Assembly: GCF_001427785.1 (NCBI RefSeq)
Contig: NZ_LMHM01000016.1
Span: 483,246 to 547,245 of the forward strand
Reading direction: 5' to 3'
DNA length: 64,000 bases
From: Lysobacter sp. Root690
GTDB taxonomy: Bacteria > Pseudomonadota > Gammaproteobacteria > Xanthomonadales > Xanthomonadaceae
Shown one piece after another: positions 33,560 through 43,486 of this stretch (position 1 is the stretch's first letter; every line of letters starts with the position of its first letter). Below the pieces are notes generated by a model. The model did no database searches and had not been told where the DNA came from. It saw only the letters and a program-made list of their open reading frames with translations. The translations under genes were made by a program, and so were the position numbers.

Positions 33560-34056
33560 GCCTCCGCCGCCGCGGCCTGGAACAGCAGCTCGCGCACCGA
33601 TTCGGGCAACAGCTCGCGCACGCCGATCAGTTGAATCGGCCCGCGCGCATCGCTGGCGACCGGGCCCAGGTAGGACGCATCCGGGTTGTCGATGCCACTG
33701 GCTTCGAATTCGTGCGCATCGCGGCGCAGGGTTTCCAGCACCTGCTCGGCGATCAGGCCGAGCTTGCGCATGCGGCCGTCGTCGCCCGGGTAATCCACCA
33801 CGATGATCCGCGTGCTCAGCAAAGCTCGCGCCGCGCGTCCCAGCGCCAACTGGCACAGATCGATCACCGGCACCAGTTCGCCGCGGCAATCGAACAGGCC
33901 GGCCACCGCGGGCGGCGCCTGCGGGATCGTCTTGACCCGCACCAACGGCAGCACCGACACGACCTGCGCCGCGTCGATGGCGTAGCGGTCGCGATCGAGA
34001 TGGAACACCAGCAATAACACGGCATCGTTCTCCCGAGCCTGAGTCCGCGTAACCAT
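33556..34056 (-). CDS. wspB: WspB-type CheW coupling protein
   Basis: A 166-residue CheW-fold protein: VLLLVFHLDRDRYAIDAAQV, PPAVAGLFDCRGELVPVIDL and RIIVVDYPGDDGRMRKLGLI. It is predicted to localise WspA with WspE. The ATG at 34056 is preferred to an in-frame TTG at 34077; a GCAGG-type site precedes it. It follows wspA by 40 bases and overlaps wspC by four, keeping the canonical A-B-C-D-E-F-R order. Confidence 0.87.
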   Translation of the reverse strand: MVTRTQARENDAVLLLVFHLDRDRYAIDAAQVVSVLPLVRVKTIPQAPPAVAGLFDCRGELVPVIDLCQLALGRAARALLSTRIIVVDYPGDDGRMRKLGLIAEQVLETLRRDAHEFEASGIDNPDASYLGPVASDARGPIQLIGVRELLPESVRELLFQAAAAEA

Positions 34057-34096
34057 CACTGCGCCTGCTTCGACCAACCTGCTTCAGCCCGCGCGA

Positions 34097-35716
34097 TCAA
34101 GCCAGCAGCTTGAACTTCGACACGCCGTCGCGCAGACCGGCGCTGACCTGATGCAGCTCGTCGATCGCCTGATTGGATTGCTTGAGCGCGTCGACCGTCT
34201 GCTGCGCGGCCTCGCTGAGCTGGGCCAGCGCCAGATTGATCTGCTCGGCGCCGGCGGTCTGCGCCTGCACGCCTTCGTTGACGGTTTCGAAGCGCGGCAC
34301 CATCGCCTGCACGTGCTCGATCACCTTCGACAACTGGCCGCCGACCTTCTGCACGTCGCCGGTGCCGCGGCGGACTTCCTCGGAAAACTTGTCCATGCCC
34401 ATCACGCCGGCCGACACCGCCGACTGGATCTCGCGCACCATCTGCTCGATGTCGAGGGTGGCGACCGCGGTCTGATCGACCAGACGACGGATTTCCACCG
34501 CCACCACCGAGAATCCGCGGCCGTATTCGCCGGCCTTCTCGGCCTCGATCGCGGCATTGAGCGACAGCAGATTGGTCTGGTCGGCGACCTTGGTGATGGT
34601 GGTGACGACCTGGCTGATGTTGCTGGCCTTCTCGGCCAGCACCGCGAGCTTGCTGCTGATCGCCGCGGTCGCGTCGATCATCCGGCCCATGGTGTCTTCC
34701 ATCTGCGCCACGCCTTCCTGGCCGTCGCCGGCGAGGTCGGCGGTCTGCTCGGCGCTGCCGGCGACGTCGCGCATCGCCCGCGCCAGTTCCTTGGAGGTGG
34801 CGGCGATCTCGCGCGAGGTCGCGCCGATCTCGGTGGTGGTCGCGGCGATCTGGGCGGCGGTGGCGTGCTGTTCGCGCAGGGTCGCGGTGATCTCGTTGAT
34901 CGAGGAATTGACCTGGATGCCCGAGGTCTGGATCTGCCCGACCAGTTCGGACAGGTCCGTGCTCATGCGGTCGTAGCCCTGCGCGACCGCGCCGAACTCG
35001 TCGCTGCGGGCGAAGCCCAGGCGCTGGCTGAAATCGCCCTTGGCCATCACCGCCGATGCGCGCGCCAACTGGTCCAGCGGCCGGGTGATCGCCCGCCACA
35101 GGAAGAAACCGGCCAGCACCGCCAGCAACAGCGCGCCGGCGAACGCCAGGGCGATGCCGAACTGAGCCGACTTGACCGCGTCGTCGATGCGGATGCCCGA
35201 GGCCACCGACTGCTTGTAGTTGTACTGGATGATCGAACGGATCTGTTCGGCCGACTGGCGGAAGGTCGGGGCGATCCGCGAACGCAGCGCCTGCTGCAGC
35301 GCTTGATCGCTGGTTTCGCCGGCCTTGATCAACTCAGGCTGCAGCGCGAATACCGAGGCGGCCAGGCGGCCGAACTGCTCGAAGCTGCGTCGGTCGTCGG
35401 CCGCATGGATGGTCGCCCGATAGCGTCCCATCGCCTCCTCGAACGCGTCGTGGCGGGCGCGCAGACTCGCCACCGCCTCCGCCCGGTCGCTCGCGGCCGG
35501 CGCCGACAACCCATGCAGGGCGCTGTAATAGGCATGCCATTCGGTCTCGATCGTGCCCGAGGAATACAGCCCGGGAATCGAATCGCTGCGCAGGGCGGTT
35601 TCTTCGATCTTGATGTGATTCAGCCGCTGCAGAGCGAGTCCGCCCATCAGCACCATCACCGCGATAATCATCGCGAAACTGAACATGATCCGCTGGCGGA
35701 TCGTGAATTGGCTCAT
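34097..35716 (-). CDS. wspA: WspA-type methyl-accepting chemotaxis receptor
   Basis: WspA senses surface contact or envelope stress. The 539-residue product has TM1 at about 11-29, a periplasmic four-helix-type sensor at 30-185 ([20 protein letters not shown] is typical of 4HB_MCP), TM2 at 187-210 and a HAMP domain ([20 protein letters not shown]). A long signalling hairpin follows, with the conserved tip [20 protein letters not shown] and the [14 protein letters not shown] segment. It heads the seven-gene wsp operon after a 630-base gap with AT-rich sequence near the start of transcription. Confidence 0.93.
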   Translation of the reverse strand: MSQFTIRQRIMFSFAMIIAVMVLMGGLALQRLNHIKIEETALRSDSIPGLYSSGTIETEWHAYYSALHGLSAPAASDRAEAVASLRARHDAFEEAMGRYRATIHAADDRRSFEQFGRLAASVFALQPELIKAGETSDQALQQALRSRIAPTFRQSAEQIRSIIQYNYKQSVASGIRIDDAVKSAQFGIALAFAGALLLAVLAGFFLWRAITRPLDQLARASAVMAKGDFSQRLGFARSDEFGAVAQGYDRMSTDLSELVGQIQTSGIQVNSSINEITATLREQHATAAQIAATTTEIGATSREIAATSKELARAMRDVAGSAEQTADLAGDGQEGVAQMEDTMGRMIDATAAISSKLAVLAEKASNISQVVTTITKVADQTNLLSLNAAIEAEKAGEYGRGFSVVAVEIRRLVDQTAVATLDIEQMVREIQSAVSAGVMGMDKFSEEVRRGTGDVQKVGGQLSKVIEHVQAMVPRFETVNEGVQAQTAGAEQINLALAQLSEAAQQTVDALKQSNQAIDELHQVSAGLRDGVSKFKLLA

Positions 35717-36349
35717 GACCGGTTCCCGTTGTGTCGTCCGAACGCCCTGCCCGCGCGCCCTGGCGATGGCCGAACGGCGGCCACGCCGATTAAGGTATGT
35801 GCTTGATTCGACTGGAGTCCGGTCGTCTCAGGCCGACGCCGTCGACCTGCTCCAGTACGTATATTCTTGCAGCATAAGTTATACCTGACGCCAGTAATTG
35901 GCACTTTAAATACTCAGTTTATGAGGCTTATCGACACTATGGCCGATGACGGTCCGGCCGGTAAGGGTGTATTCCCCCAGACTGGGCCGCACACGGGTCC
36001 GGCGTACGCGGAGCGGAACGCGGTCGTTGCGCGGCTGTGAATCTGTTAGGGCGAACGGCGGCAGCGAGGGCGGTCTCGGGCGCGTGGTTAACCGATCGCG
36101 TGGCGGCACGGGCGAGCGTCACGACTGATGCCGGTGGTCGTCACTGCGGGCCGGCTGGATCGGCCAGCGGTTTGCGCGGGTGTTCGCGCTTGCATCGCAG
36201 GCGGCGCGAGCGAGGGGCGCTCGATGTGCTTGCGTCGTGGGTGTGGTGTCGTGGTCGCGGCTTGCGCCGCTCCTATAGGGGACACTGCACGGACCAGCGA
36301 GGCCTGGGTGGGCCTCGGGTGACCGATCGGCTCGATGCCCGCGCCCGGC
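35717..36349. promoter_or_regulatory. Promoter region of the wsp operon
   Basis: No credible gene. An AT-rich patch at about 35855-35945 contrasts with the GC-rich surroundings and contains a GCCA-GTAAT-TGGC inverted repeat (35890-35902), a possible operator or promoter zone for leftward wsp transcription. The rest, up to the hydrolase stop at 36350, is GC-rich and includes one short family-type repeat listed separately. Confidence 0.4.
36254..36279. repeat. Xanthomonadaceae-type short extragenic repeat
   Basis: The segment GTCGCGGCTTGCGCCGCTCC followed by TATAGG has a GCGGC-TTGC-GCCGC stem (36257-36261 with 36266-36270). This unit is, as far as I recall, scattered between genes of Lysobacter and relatives in forms ending CTACAGG. 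Only one copy was noticed here. Confidence 0.5.
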
Positions 36350-38185
36350 TTATTTTCCCACCGACGACTTCGCCGCGATCGGAACGTACAAGGCGCTGGG
36401 ATGCTGCGCGTCGTGGTACAGCGCGACCGTGACCTTGCGCGCGTCCTTGCCGGATTCTTCCGCGACCACGCCGCCGCTGTTGTAGTTCTTCTGCATGCTC
36501 AGGCTGTTGAGCGGCGCGATCACCAGCCGCAGGCGGCTGCCCTTGGCCAGGCGCCGCGCGGTGAAGTTGAAACGCTCGAAGTCGTAGCGTTCGACCTGAC
36601 CGGGCACGACCAGCTCAGGTTGACGCAGGCTCTTGCGATAACGCGCGCGCATCAGTTCCTGGGCCAGAAACACGCTGCCACCGTCGGCCTTGACTTCATA
36701 GATCTTCGCCGCGAAATCGGTGTCGGGCTGATCCAGCGCGATATACGCCGACAGCTTGAAGAAACCGGCGATATCGGTGTCGCGTTCCAGCGCGGGCGTG
36801 TGATAGATCAGTTGCTTGCCCGATGACATCACCAGCCCGCGTTGGTCAGTCAGATAGGCGTAGGTCGGCGTAAGCACGTCCGGCCGGTCCTCGTATTCCA
36901 GCGGACTGGTATCGAGCGGATCGTAGACGTAGCGATCGATGCCGCCGACGGACTGAGTTGCGCGCAATTGCCCCGATTCGAATATGTCGTTGGCCCGCCC
37001 TCGCGAATCCAGATACCAGGCCTGGGTGCTCACGGTGACCGCCGACAACGACGGCGCGTAACGCCAGGCCTCTTCGCCGACCACGTAGAACGCGACCTTG
37101 TCCTTGAGGAACTCCGGTTTCCTGGCCTGCTTCATCGTCCAGTCGTACCAGGCGACATGCAACGCGTTGATATCGACCAGCGAGGCCTCGCCGAACTTCA
37201 GGCCGCCGACCTCGGCCTGCGGGCTGCTGGTGCCGGTGTGGTCCCACGGTCCGATCACCAGGTAATGCATGGCCTTGGCGCGCTCGTTGCCGTAGCGCAT
37301 ATGGCCCTTGTAATAACTCATCGCACCGGGCTGGTCGTCGTCGTAATGGCCAGTGACGCTGAGGATCGGCACGCTCAGCTTGGCGTATTGCTCCGGCGTG
37401 GGACGGTGGCTGTCCCAGTACGCGTCCTGGTACGGATGCGCGTTCCAGGTCTGGAAGGTCGGCGACGGGTTACCGATGTATTCGTCGAGCTGCGTGTACG
37501 GCGCATGCGCCTCGTACCAGCGCCGGTACTGCGAGGCCCAGAAGCCGAAGTCGCCGAAGATCCGGTCCTGCGAAGTGTGGCCGCTGACGAAGGTCAGCCA
37601 CTGCATGTTGTAGGTGTAGGGAATGTTGTTGAGGATCGGGAAGTCGACGCCCGGCCCGACCGACGCGATCGGCACGATCGTGGCCAGATGCGGCGGCAAT
37701 TCCTTCACCGTGGCCCATTGCGCATAGCCCAGGTAGGAGCCGCCGCTCATCGCCACCTTGCCGTTGCACGAGGGCTGCCCCGCCAACCATTCGACCACGT
37801 CGTGACCGTCGCGCGCCTCCTGCAGCAATGGAGTGAACTCGCCTTCGGAGTTGCCACGTCCACGCACGTCGACCGCGTAATAGGCATAGCCATGACTGGC
37901 GAAGTACTTGCCGCGTTCGTGATTGCGCTGCGCGGTGTACGGGGTCAGCGAGAACACGCAGGGGCCGGCGCGCTTGAGTCCGCGCGGCAGGTATCGGGTC
38001 GCGCTGAGCTTGACTCCGTCGCGCAAGGGAATCCGTACGTCCCAGCGGAAATCGAACGCTCCGAGTTCAGTCTTGTCGCCGGGCTTGGCGTCGGGCTTGA
38101 CGTCCTGTGCGCATGCATTCATGGACACGAGGCTCGCGGACGCGAGTAGTCCGCCGAGCATCCAGCTTGCGACGCCTGCCTTCAT
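36350..38185 (-). CDS. Secreted CocE/NonD-family hydrolase (X-Pro dipeptidyl peptidase S15 type)
   Basis: The 611-residue product has an export signal (GGLLASASLVSMNACAQ), possibly a lipoprotein signal at Cys25. An alpha/beta hydrolase domain follows, with nucleophile Ser150 in MSGGSYLGYAQW, an Asp in LSVTGHYDDDQPG and a His in VIGPWDHTGTSS. The C-terminal jelly-roll domain of the CocE/PepX family is also present (DIAGFFKLSAYIALDQPDTD; GSRLRLVIAPLNSLSMQ). Members hydrolyse esters or acyl-amino-acid/peptide bonds; the substrate here is unknown. Length of about 610 fits. It is monocistronic between wsp and the EPS locus, and probably a secreted digestive enzyme. Confidence 0.87.
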   Translation of the reverse strand: MKAGVASWMLGGLLASASLVSMNACAQDVKPDAKPGDKTELGAFDFRWDVRIPLRDGVKLSATRYLPRGLKRAGPCVFSLTPYTAQRNHERGKYFASHGYAYYAVDVRGRGNSEGEFTPLLQEARDGHDVVEWLAGQPSCNGKVAMSGGSYLGYAQWATVKELPPHLATIVPIASVGPGVDFPILNNIPYTYNMQWLTFVSGHTSQDRIFGDFGFWASQYRRWYEAHAPYTQLDEYIGNPSPTFQTWNAHPYQDAYWDSHRPTPEQYAKLSVPILSVTGHYDDDQPGAMSYYKGHMRYGNERAKAMHYLVIGPWDHTGTSSPQAEVGGLKFGEASLVDINALHVAWYDWTMKQARKPEFLKDKVAFYVVGEEAWRYAPSLSAVTVSTQAWYLDSRGRANDIFESGQLRATQSVGGIDRYVYDPLDTSPLEYEDRPDVLTPTYAYLTDQRGLVMSSGKQLIYHTPALERDTDIAGFFKLSAYIALDQPDTDFAAKIYEVKADGGSVFLAQELMRARYRKSLRQPELVVPGQVERYDFERFNFTARRLAKGSRLRLVIAPLNSLSMQKNYNSGGVVAEESGKDARKVTVALYHDAQHPSALYVPIAAKSSVGK

Positions 38186-38346
38186 GGTTGCGCTCCGTCA
38201 CGAGAGGTAACAAACAGCGAAAGTCGCCGCTCCGCGCATCGCGGGCGATGCGGTGACTCGCGCGGGCGAGACTTCGATTGGGCGCAGGCTAGCAGACCCG
38301 GGCCGCGCGGCATCGTGCCGGAATTGCGAAAAACGCACGCGCAGCG

Positions 38347-38371
38347 AACCGCGCAGGCTCGCCGCGCGGTT
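38347..38371 (-). terminator. Hairpin after wza
   Basis: An 8-bp stem (AACCGCGC at 38347-38354, GCGCGGTT at 38364-38371) lies about 55 bases beyond the wza stop. It lacks a clear T-run on the leftward transcript, so it is only a probable terminator. Confidence 0.35.
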
Positions 38372-38425
38372 TAGCGCATACCGCCTCGCACCGGCCAGTA
38401 GAAACTGGCCAGACGACGCCACGAC

Positions 38426-39529
38426 TCAGCGTCCCAGCAGATCCTGGGTATTGGCCGCGTTGTTGATCACGTTCGACAACGGCAGCAGCTGATTGACGAA
38501 GCGGTTCCAGCGGGTCACCCCGGCCGGACCGACGAACACCACATCGCCGGGCCGCACCGCGAACTGACTCGCGAGCGCGTACGAGGCCGGCGATTTGGCG
38601 TTGAGGTGATAGATCGTCGCCGGTTTGCGCTGCATGTCCTCGACCCCGCGGATCACATACACCGCCTCGCCCTTGGAGGTCTGCGGATTCAGCCCGCCGA
38701 CCCGGCCCAGGGCTTGGGTCAGGGTCATATCGGTGGTCTTGAAGTTGAGCGCCTGCGGGCGCATCACCTCGCCGACCACATACACTTCCTTGCGATCGTT
38801 GTACGGCAGGAACAGATGATCGCCGGCCTTGAGATAGATGTCGGGCGCGTTGCTGTCGCCGCGATTGAGCGCATCCAGATCGAGCCGGTATTGCCGTCCC
38901 GCGCGCGTCAGCACAAGTCCGGACAGATCCGCGCGCAAGGGATCGACGGTCGCAGCGCCGATCGCCTGCGACAAGGTCAACGGCGTGGCGGTGATCGGCT
39001 GGCGTTCGGTCTTCACGAACGCGCCTTGCAAGGTCACCCGCTGGCTGCCGTAGTCGATGATGCTGACGTCGACCTGCGGGCTCTCGACCACCCGCGCGAT
39101 GCGCTGGGTGATGATCGTGCGCAATTCCTCGATGGTCTTGCCGCGCGCCTCGACCACGCCGACGTAGGGATAGAACAAGGTGCCGTCGGGCCGGACCAGG
39201 CGTCCGTTCGCCGCCGGCTGCTGCTGGGTGCCGGCCGGCGAAGTGAGTTCGGGATGATCCCAGATGGTGATGTACAAGGTATCGCCAGCGCCGATGCGGT
39301 ACGGCTCGGGCTGATAGCTCAGCAACTCGGTGGGCAGCGCCGCGGTCGCGCTGGCCGCATGCTCGCTCGCCAGGAACTGCGGGGTGATCGTGACCAGCTG
39401 GATGTGCCCGTCCTCGATCGTCTTGCCGGGCGCGAACTGCTTGGGCGACATGTACTGCCCTGGCGCCCACATGCAGCCGCTGAGTCCGGCGATGGCGGTC
39501 AGAGCCATGGCGCGCGAAAACTTTCTCAT
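38426..39529 (-). CDS. wza: Outer-membrane polysaccharide export lipoprotein (Wza/GumB family)
   Basis: Wza-type octamers export the polymer through the outer membrane. The 367-residue product has a lipoprotein signal with lipobox LSGC (Cys19). The Poly_export domain follows (YRIGAGDTLYITIWDHPELT, DGTLFYPYVGVVEARGKTIE) and several SLBB domains (VTLQGAFVKTERQPITATPL; VYVVGEVMRPQALNFK; YALASQFAVRPGDVVFVGPA). ATG at 39529 is chosen because it begins the signal. Unusually it is transcribed away from wzb-wzc, leaving a 660-base divergent control region between them. Confidence 0.9.
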   Translation of the reverse strand: MRKFSRAMALTAIAGLSGCMWAPGQYMSPKQFAPGKTIEDGHIQLVTITPQFLASEHAASATAALPTELLSYQPEPYRIGAGDTLYITIWDHPELTSPAGTQQQPAANGRLVRPDGTLFYPYVGVVEARGKTIEELRTIITQRIARVVESPQVDVSIIDYGSQRVTLQGAFVKTERQPITATPLTLSQAIGAATVDPLRADLSGLVLTRAGRQYRLDLDALNRGDSNAPDIYLKAGDHLFLPYNDRKEVYVVGEVMRPQALNFKTTDMTLTQALGRVGGLNPQTSKGEAVYVIRGVEDMQRKPATIYHLNAKSPASYALASQFAVRPGDVVFVGPAGVTRWNRFVNQLLPLSNVINNAANTQDLLGR

Positions 39530-40191
39530 GAGTGGATCGTCTCTAAGTCGCGAATTCGAGGTGAGAACTCTGGGTGAGAACTCAAGGTCAGACGCGCGCG
39601 TTGAATCGACGATCCTGTCGACGCGACGTTGCGATTCGATGGATGGACGCGGCCGGCGTGGCGATGCGCGGCGAGCGATGCAGACAGTCGACTGCGCGGG
39701 CGAAGCAGTCGCGGTACGGATCTTGCATGAAACCTCAACGATGAAATCGATCTTGTCGCCCTGTCGCGAAAGTATAGCGAGCGCTCTCACCTCATCGCCG
39801 CGATGATCGGAACGCGATCACGTTTTCGCCATCGGATGCGACCCGGGTACAGCTTGCATTCGGAATACGGCTGTTTTTACGCTGCATTTGACGTTTATTT
39901 AACGACCGCATCGCATTGTCGATGCGACGTCACATGTCGCGTATGCCCCGCCCAGCAAGCCTGCGCGCTCATGCCGCAAACATCGCGGTGACTTGCGTCA
40001 CGCCTTCATCGCGAAAAATCACGTGCGTGTTGACCCTGTCATGGCCAGCTCTTACATTTTCGGCCGTCACATCCGATGTGCCGCACATCGATGCACGCAC
40101 GATCGCAAGACAAGAAATCTTCGCGACCGTCGCCGTTGTGTAATGAAAGTTCTGAAACGATAGCTCCGCAACGATTGAGGTCTCATAACGT
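39530..40191. promoter_or_regulatory. Divergent control region of the exopolysaccharide locus
   Basis: No convincing gene. From about 39830 to 40190 the sequence is markedly less GC-rich. Inverted repeats cluster here: CGCATCG-N6-CGATGCG (39907-39926), GCGAC-N7-GTCGC (39924-39940) and CACATC-C-GATGTG (40068-40080), with a further CACATC at 40084. These are candidate operators serving the leftward wza and rightward wzb-wzc transcripts. The regulator cannot be named from sequence. Confidence 0.45.
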
Positions 40192-40626
40192 GTGTTCCGT
40201 CGAGTTCTGATCGTATGCGTCGGCAATATCTGCCGAAGTCCCACCGCTGAAGTGCTGTTGCGCCAACAACTCCACGACCTGGACGTCACCGTCGAATCCG
40301 CGGGACTGGCCGCCGTCAAGGGCCATCCGATCGACGCCACAGCGCAGGCTGTGCTCACTCAACATGGAATGTCGGGGCAATCGCACATTGCTCGACAGAT
40401 CGACCGCGCGATGATCGACGCGGCCGATCTGGTGTTGACCATGGAACCATGGCATGTCGATGCCGTGCTCCGGATTTCGCCGCATGCGCGAGGCAAGACG
40501 TATCTGCTCGGGAAATGGCTGGACAACGCCAGCATCCCCGATCCGTACCGGCAATCGCACAGCGTTTTCGAACAGTCCTACCAGTTGATCAGCTCAGGGG
40601 TGAGTAGCTGGCGGGGCTATCTATAA
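40192..40626 (+). CDS. wzb: Low-molecular-weight protein tyrosine phosphatase (Wzb family)
   Basis: Wzb dephosphorylates the autokinase Wzc, allowing cycles needed for polymer assembly. The 144-residue product begins with the P-loop signature CVGNICRSP (Cys9, Arg15) and has the general acid Asp117 in IPDPYRQSH; length is typical. Start is GTG at 40192, with a GAGG site upstream. It is the first gene of the rightward EPS operon; wzc follows after 51 bases. Confidence 0.9.
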   Translation: MFRRVLIVCVGNICRSPTAEVLLRQQLHDLDVTVESAGLAAVKGHPIDATAQAVLTQHGMSGQSHIARQIDRAMIDAADLVLTMEPWHVDAVLRISPHARGKTYLLGKWLDNASIPDPYRQSHSVFEQSYQLISSGVSSWRGYL

Positions 40627-40677
40627 GTTGTCGCATCGCGGTTCGCGGCAGGCTTCACTTAACAGGTACTCACCCTA

Positions 40678-42906
40678 ATGTCGGCAGTATCCACGCCACC
40701 TGGCTCGCGCCAGGACAGCAACGACGAGATCGATCTGGCCGCGTTGCTCGGCACCTTGCTCGACCATCGCTGGCTGATCGGCATCGTCACCGCGGCCGGC
40801 TTCGCGCTGAGCCTGATGTACGTGCTGCTGGCCTCGCCGGTGTATCAGGCCAATGCGATGGTGCAGGTGGAGTCGAACTCGCCCACCCTGCCCGGCCTGA
40901 CCGCGGTGTCGCAGGCGCTGACCGATTCGGCGCCGCAGGCGGTCACCGAGATCGCGCTGATGACCTCGCGTACCGTGGTCGGCAAGGCCGTCGACGATCT
41001 CAAGCTTGACGTGCAGGTCGAGCCCAAGCGCTTTCCCTTGATCGGCTCGTTGCTGGCGCGGCGCTATCAGCCCGCGGCGCCGGGCGATCTGGCCTCGCCG
41101 TGGCTCGGCATGAACAGCTACGGCTGGGGCGGCGATACCCTGGCGCTGTCGCAGTTGAGCGTGCCCGAGGAACTGGTCGCCAAGCCGCTGCTGCTGGTCG
41201 CCGCCGAAGCTGGCGCGTACGCACTGTATGACGACGAAGACAATCTGTTGCTCAACGGCAAGGTCGGCGAGAAAGCCAGCGCGGGCACGGTCAGCTTGCG
41301 GGTGGAACAGATGAGCGCGCATCCGGGCATGCGCTTCGAGATCACCCAATTGCCGCGGCTGGCGATCCTCACCTCGCTGCAGAACAACCTGACCGCGAGC
41401 GAGAAGGCCAAGGACTCGGGCATCATCCAGCTCAGCTACGAGAACGGCGATCCCGATCTCGCGGTGGCCACGCTGGACGCGATCACCCGCCAGTACACCC
41501 GCCAGAACGTCGAGCGCAATTCCGCCGAAGCCGCCAGCAGCCTGCAGTTCGTGCAGAGGCAGTTGCCGAACGTGCGCGCCGATCTGGAGAAGGCCGAGCA
41601 CGCGTTGGCCGAGTATCAGTCGCAGGCGCATACCGTCGATGTGACCTTGGAAGCCAAGTCGCTGCTCGATCAGGTCGTCGCGCTGGACAACAACGTTTCG
41701 CAATTAAAGCTGCAACAGGCCGAAGTCAGCCGCCGCTTCACCCCGCAGCATCCGGCCTATCGCGCCTTGATGGCGCAATTGGGCGAATTGGAAGGCAAAA
41801 AGCAGGAAATCAACGACCGCATCGGCGGCCTGCCGCAGACCCAGCAGCAATTGCTCGGGCTGACCCGCGAGGTCCAGGTCAGCACGCTCACCTACACCAA
41901 TCTGTTGAATCAGGCGCAGCAACTCGACATCGCCCGCGCCGGCACGGTCGGCAACGCGCGCGTGGTCGACAAGTCGGTGGTCGATGTCAGCCAGCCGATC
42001 AAGCCCAAGCGCTTGCAGCTGCTGGTGATCGGCACCTTCCTCGCCGGTTTTCTTGCCGTCGCCTGGGTATTCCTGCGGCAGATGCTCAACCGCGGCATCG
42101 AGGACGTGAAGCAGATCGAGGAACTCGGCCTGCCGGTGTACGCCTCGATCCCGATGAGCGATTACCAACGCGACCACGAAAGCAACGGCCGCAAGCTGCA
42201 CGGCAGCGGCAACGGACGCAGCAACCGCCCACACCTGCTGGCGCTGGACGCGCCGTCGGATCTGGCGATCGAAGCGATCCGCAGCCTGCGCACCTCGCTG
42301 CATTTCGCCCGGCTGGAAGCGAAGAACAACATCCTGATGATCTGCGGCTCCAGCCCCGGCGCCGGCAAGACCTTCGTCTCGACCAACCTGGCCGCGGTGA
42401 TCACCCAGGGTGGCCAGCGCGTTCTGCTGATCGACGGCGACATGCGCCGCGGCACCCTGCACCGGGTGATGGGACACAGCAACGACAACGGCCTGGCCGA
42501 CCTGCTGGCCGGCAAGATCGATCTGGCCACGGCCACGCGCGCGTCGGCCATCGACGGGCTGCATTTCATCCCGCGCGGCGAAGCGCCGCCGAATCCGTCC
42601 GAGCTGTTGATGCGCCCCAATCTGGCCGCGTTGCTGCAGACCACCGCGCAGCAGTACGACCTGGTGATCGTCGATACGCCGCCGATCCTGGCGGTGACCG
42701 ACGCGGCGATCATCGGTCGCCACGCCGCGACCAGTTTGATGGTCGCCCGCTTCGGCCTGAATCCGGCCAAGGAACTGGCGCTGGCCAAACAGCGCTTCGA
42801 ACACAACGGTATCGAACTGCGCGGCGCGATCTTCAACGCGGTCGAGCGGCGTCACGACACCCATTACGTCTACGGCTATCAGTACCAGGGCAAGACCGAT
42901 GCGTGA
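40678..42906 (+). CDS. wzc: Polysaccharide co-polymerase and BY-kinase (Wzc family)
   Basis: Wzc controls chain length and links inner-membrane polymerisation to Wza. The 742-residue product has a Wzz-type N-terminal domain with TM1 (about 30-52, WLIGIVTAAGFALSLMYVLL), a large periplasmic coiled-coil region and TM2 (about 440-462). A cytoplasmic tyrosine kinase follows, with Walker A GSSPGAGKTF (near 555), A' VLLIDGDMRRGTL and Walker B DLVIVDTPPIL. The C-terminus has a short tyrosine cluster, THYVYGYQYQ, the likely autophosphorylation site and Wzb substrate. Both halves are fused, as in proteobacterial Wzc. Confidence 0.93.
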   Translation: MSAVSTPPGSRQDSNDEIDLAALLGTLLDHRWLIGIVTAAGFALSLMYVLLASPVYQANAMVQVESNSPTLPGLTAVSQALTDSAPQAVTEIALMTSRTVVGKAVDDLKLDVQVEPKRFPLIGSLLARRYQPAAPGDLASPWLGMNSYGWGGDTLALSQLSVPEELVAKPLLLVAAEAGAYALYDDEDNLLLNGKVGEKASAGTVSLRVEQMSAHPGMRFEITQLPRLAILTSLQNNLTASEKAKDSGIIQLSYENGDPDLAVATLDAITRQYTRQNVERNSAEAASSLQFVQRQLPNVRADLEKAEHALAEYQSQAHTVDVTLEAKSLLDQVVALDNNVSQLKLQQAEVSRRFTPQHPAYRALMAQLGELEGKKQEINDRIGGLPQTQQQLLGLTREVQVSTLTYTNLLNQAQQLDIARAGTVGNARVVDKSVVDVSQPIKPKRLQLLVIGTFLAGFLAVAWVFLRQMLNRGIEDVKQIEELGLPVYASIPMSDYQRDHESNGRKLHGSGNGRSNRPHLLALDAPSDLAIEAIRSLRTSLHFARLEAKNNILMICGSSPGAGKTFVSTNLAAVITQGGQRVLLIDGDMRRGTLHRVMGHSNDNGLADLLAGKIDLATATRASAIDGLHFIPRGEAPPNPSELLMRPNLAALLQTTAQQYDLVIVDTPPILAVTDAAIIGRHAATSLMVARFGLNPAKELALAKQRFEHNGIELRGAIFNAVERRHDTHYVYGYQYQGKTDA

Positions 42907-43486
42907 GCATCCGGATGTCCTGCTCGCGAACCGGTGTCGCGCGGCCCGGAAGCGACGCGACCGTGGCCACGGGAACAGGCGATTCCAGGCGCGCGATCGC
43001 AATCAAAATGAGCGCCTCATAACGCATTGCAATGACGGCATGACCGGCACGCATCAATCGCTAACAACAGAAACATTTGCACGACACCATCAACCACGAA
43101 ACATGTGTTTACAGCTTATGAACTTCGCGCACGTTTCGAGGAAGCAATCGTGAAAACAGCGATAAACTCCTTACCAACTCACAGTATCGCGCAACCCGAA
43201 GTGGCACGATGCAAGTCGAGGCGGAAACATCCGATTTCGCTCTACGCAACGCGCACCACATCGACTTGAGCACCGTGCATATACGGCTGCAGGGATGCGG
43301 CGGCAACAACAACGATAACAAGCCGGCATCGCCATAAGGTTTCAACAAGATCGAACGCTCCGCCAGATCGACAGGAGCAATGCGTAGCTGCGTTAAGAAC
43401 AAAAGCACCAAAAGCAAAAGAACAGGATTGACCGAGGGGGCGGTCGTCGGCTGGTCACACCGAAGACTTTCCTTGGACTCACGGTC
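42907..43486. other. 580-base gap before the wecA-wecB fusion gene, locally AT-rich
   Basis: No credible coding region. The sequence is clearly less GC-rich than its neighbours, with A-rich stretches near 43395-43425. It probably carries a separate promoter or a long untranslated leader for the downstream biosynthesis genes. I recognised no riboswitch or terminator. Confidence 0.35.

Noticed and set aside
43285-43325. AAC/AAT-rich run as a microsatellite
   Set aside because: Too short and irregular to be called a tandem repeat.
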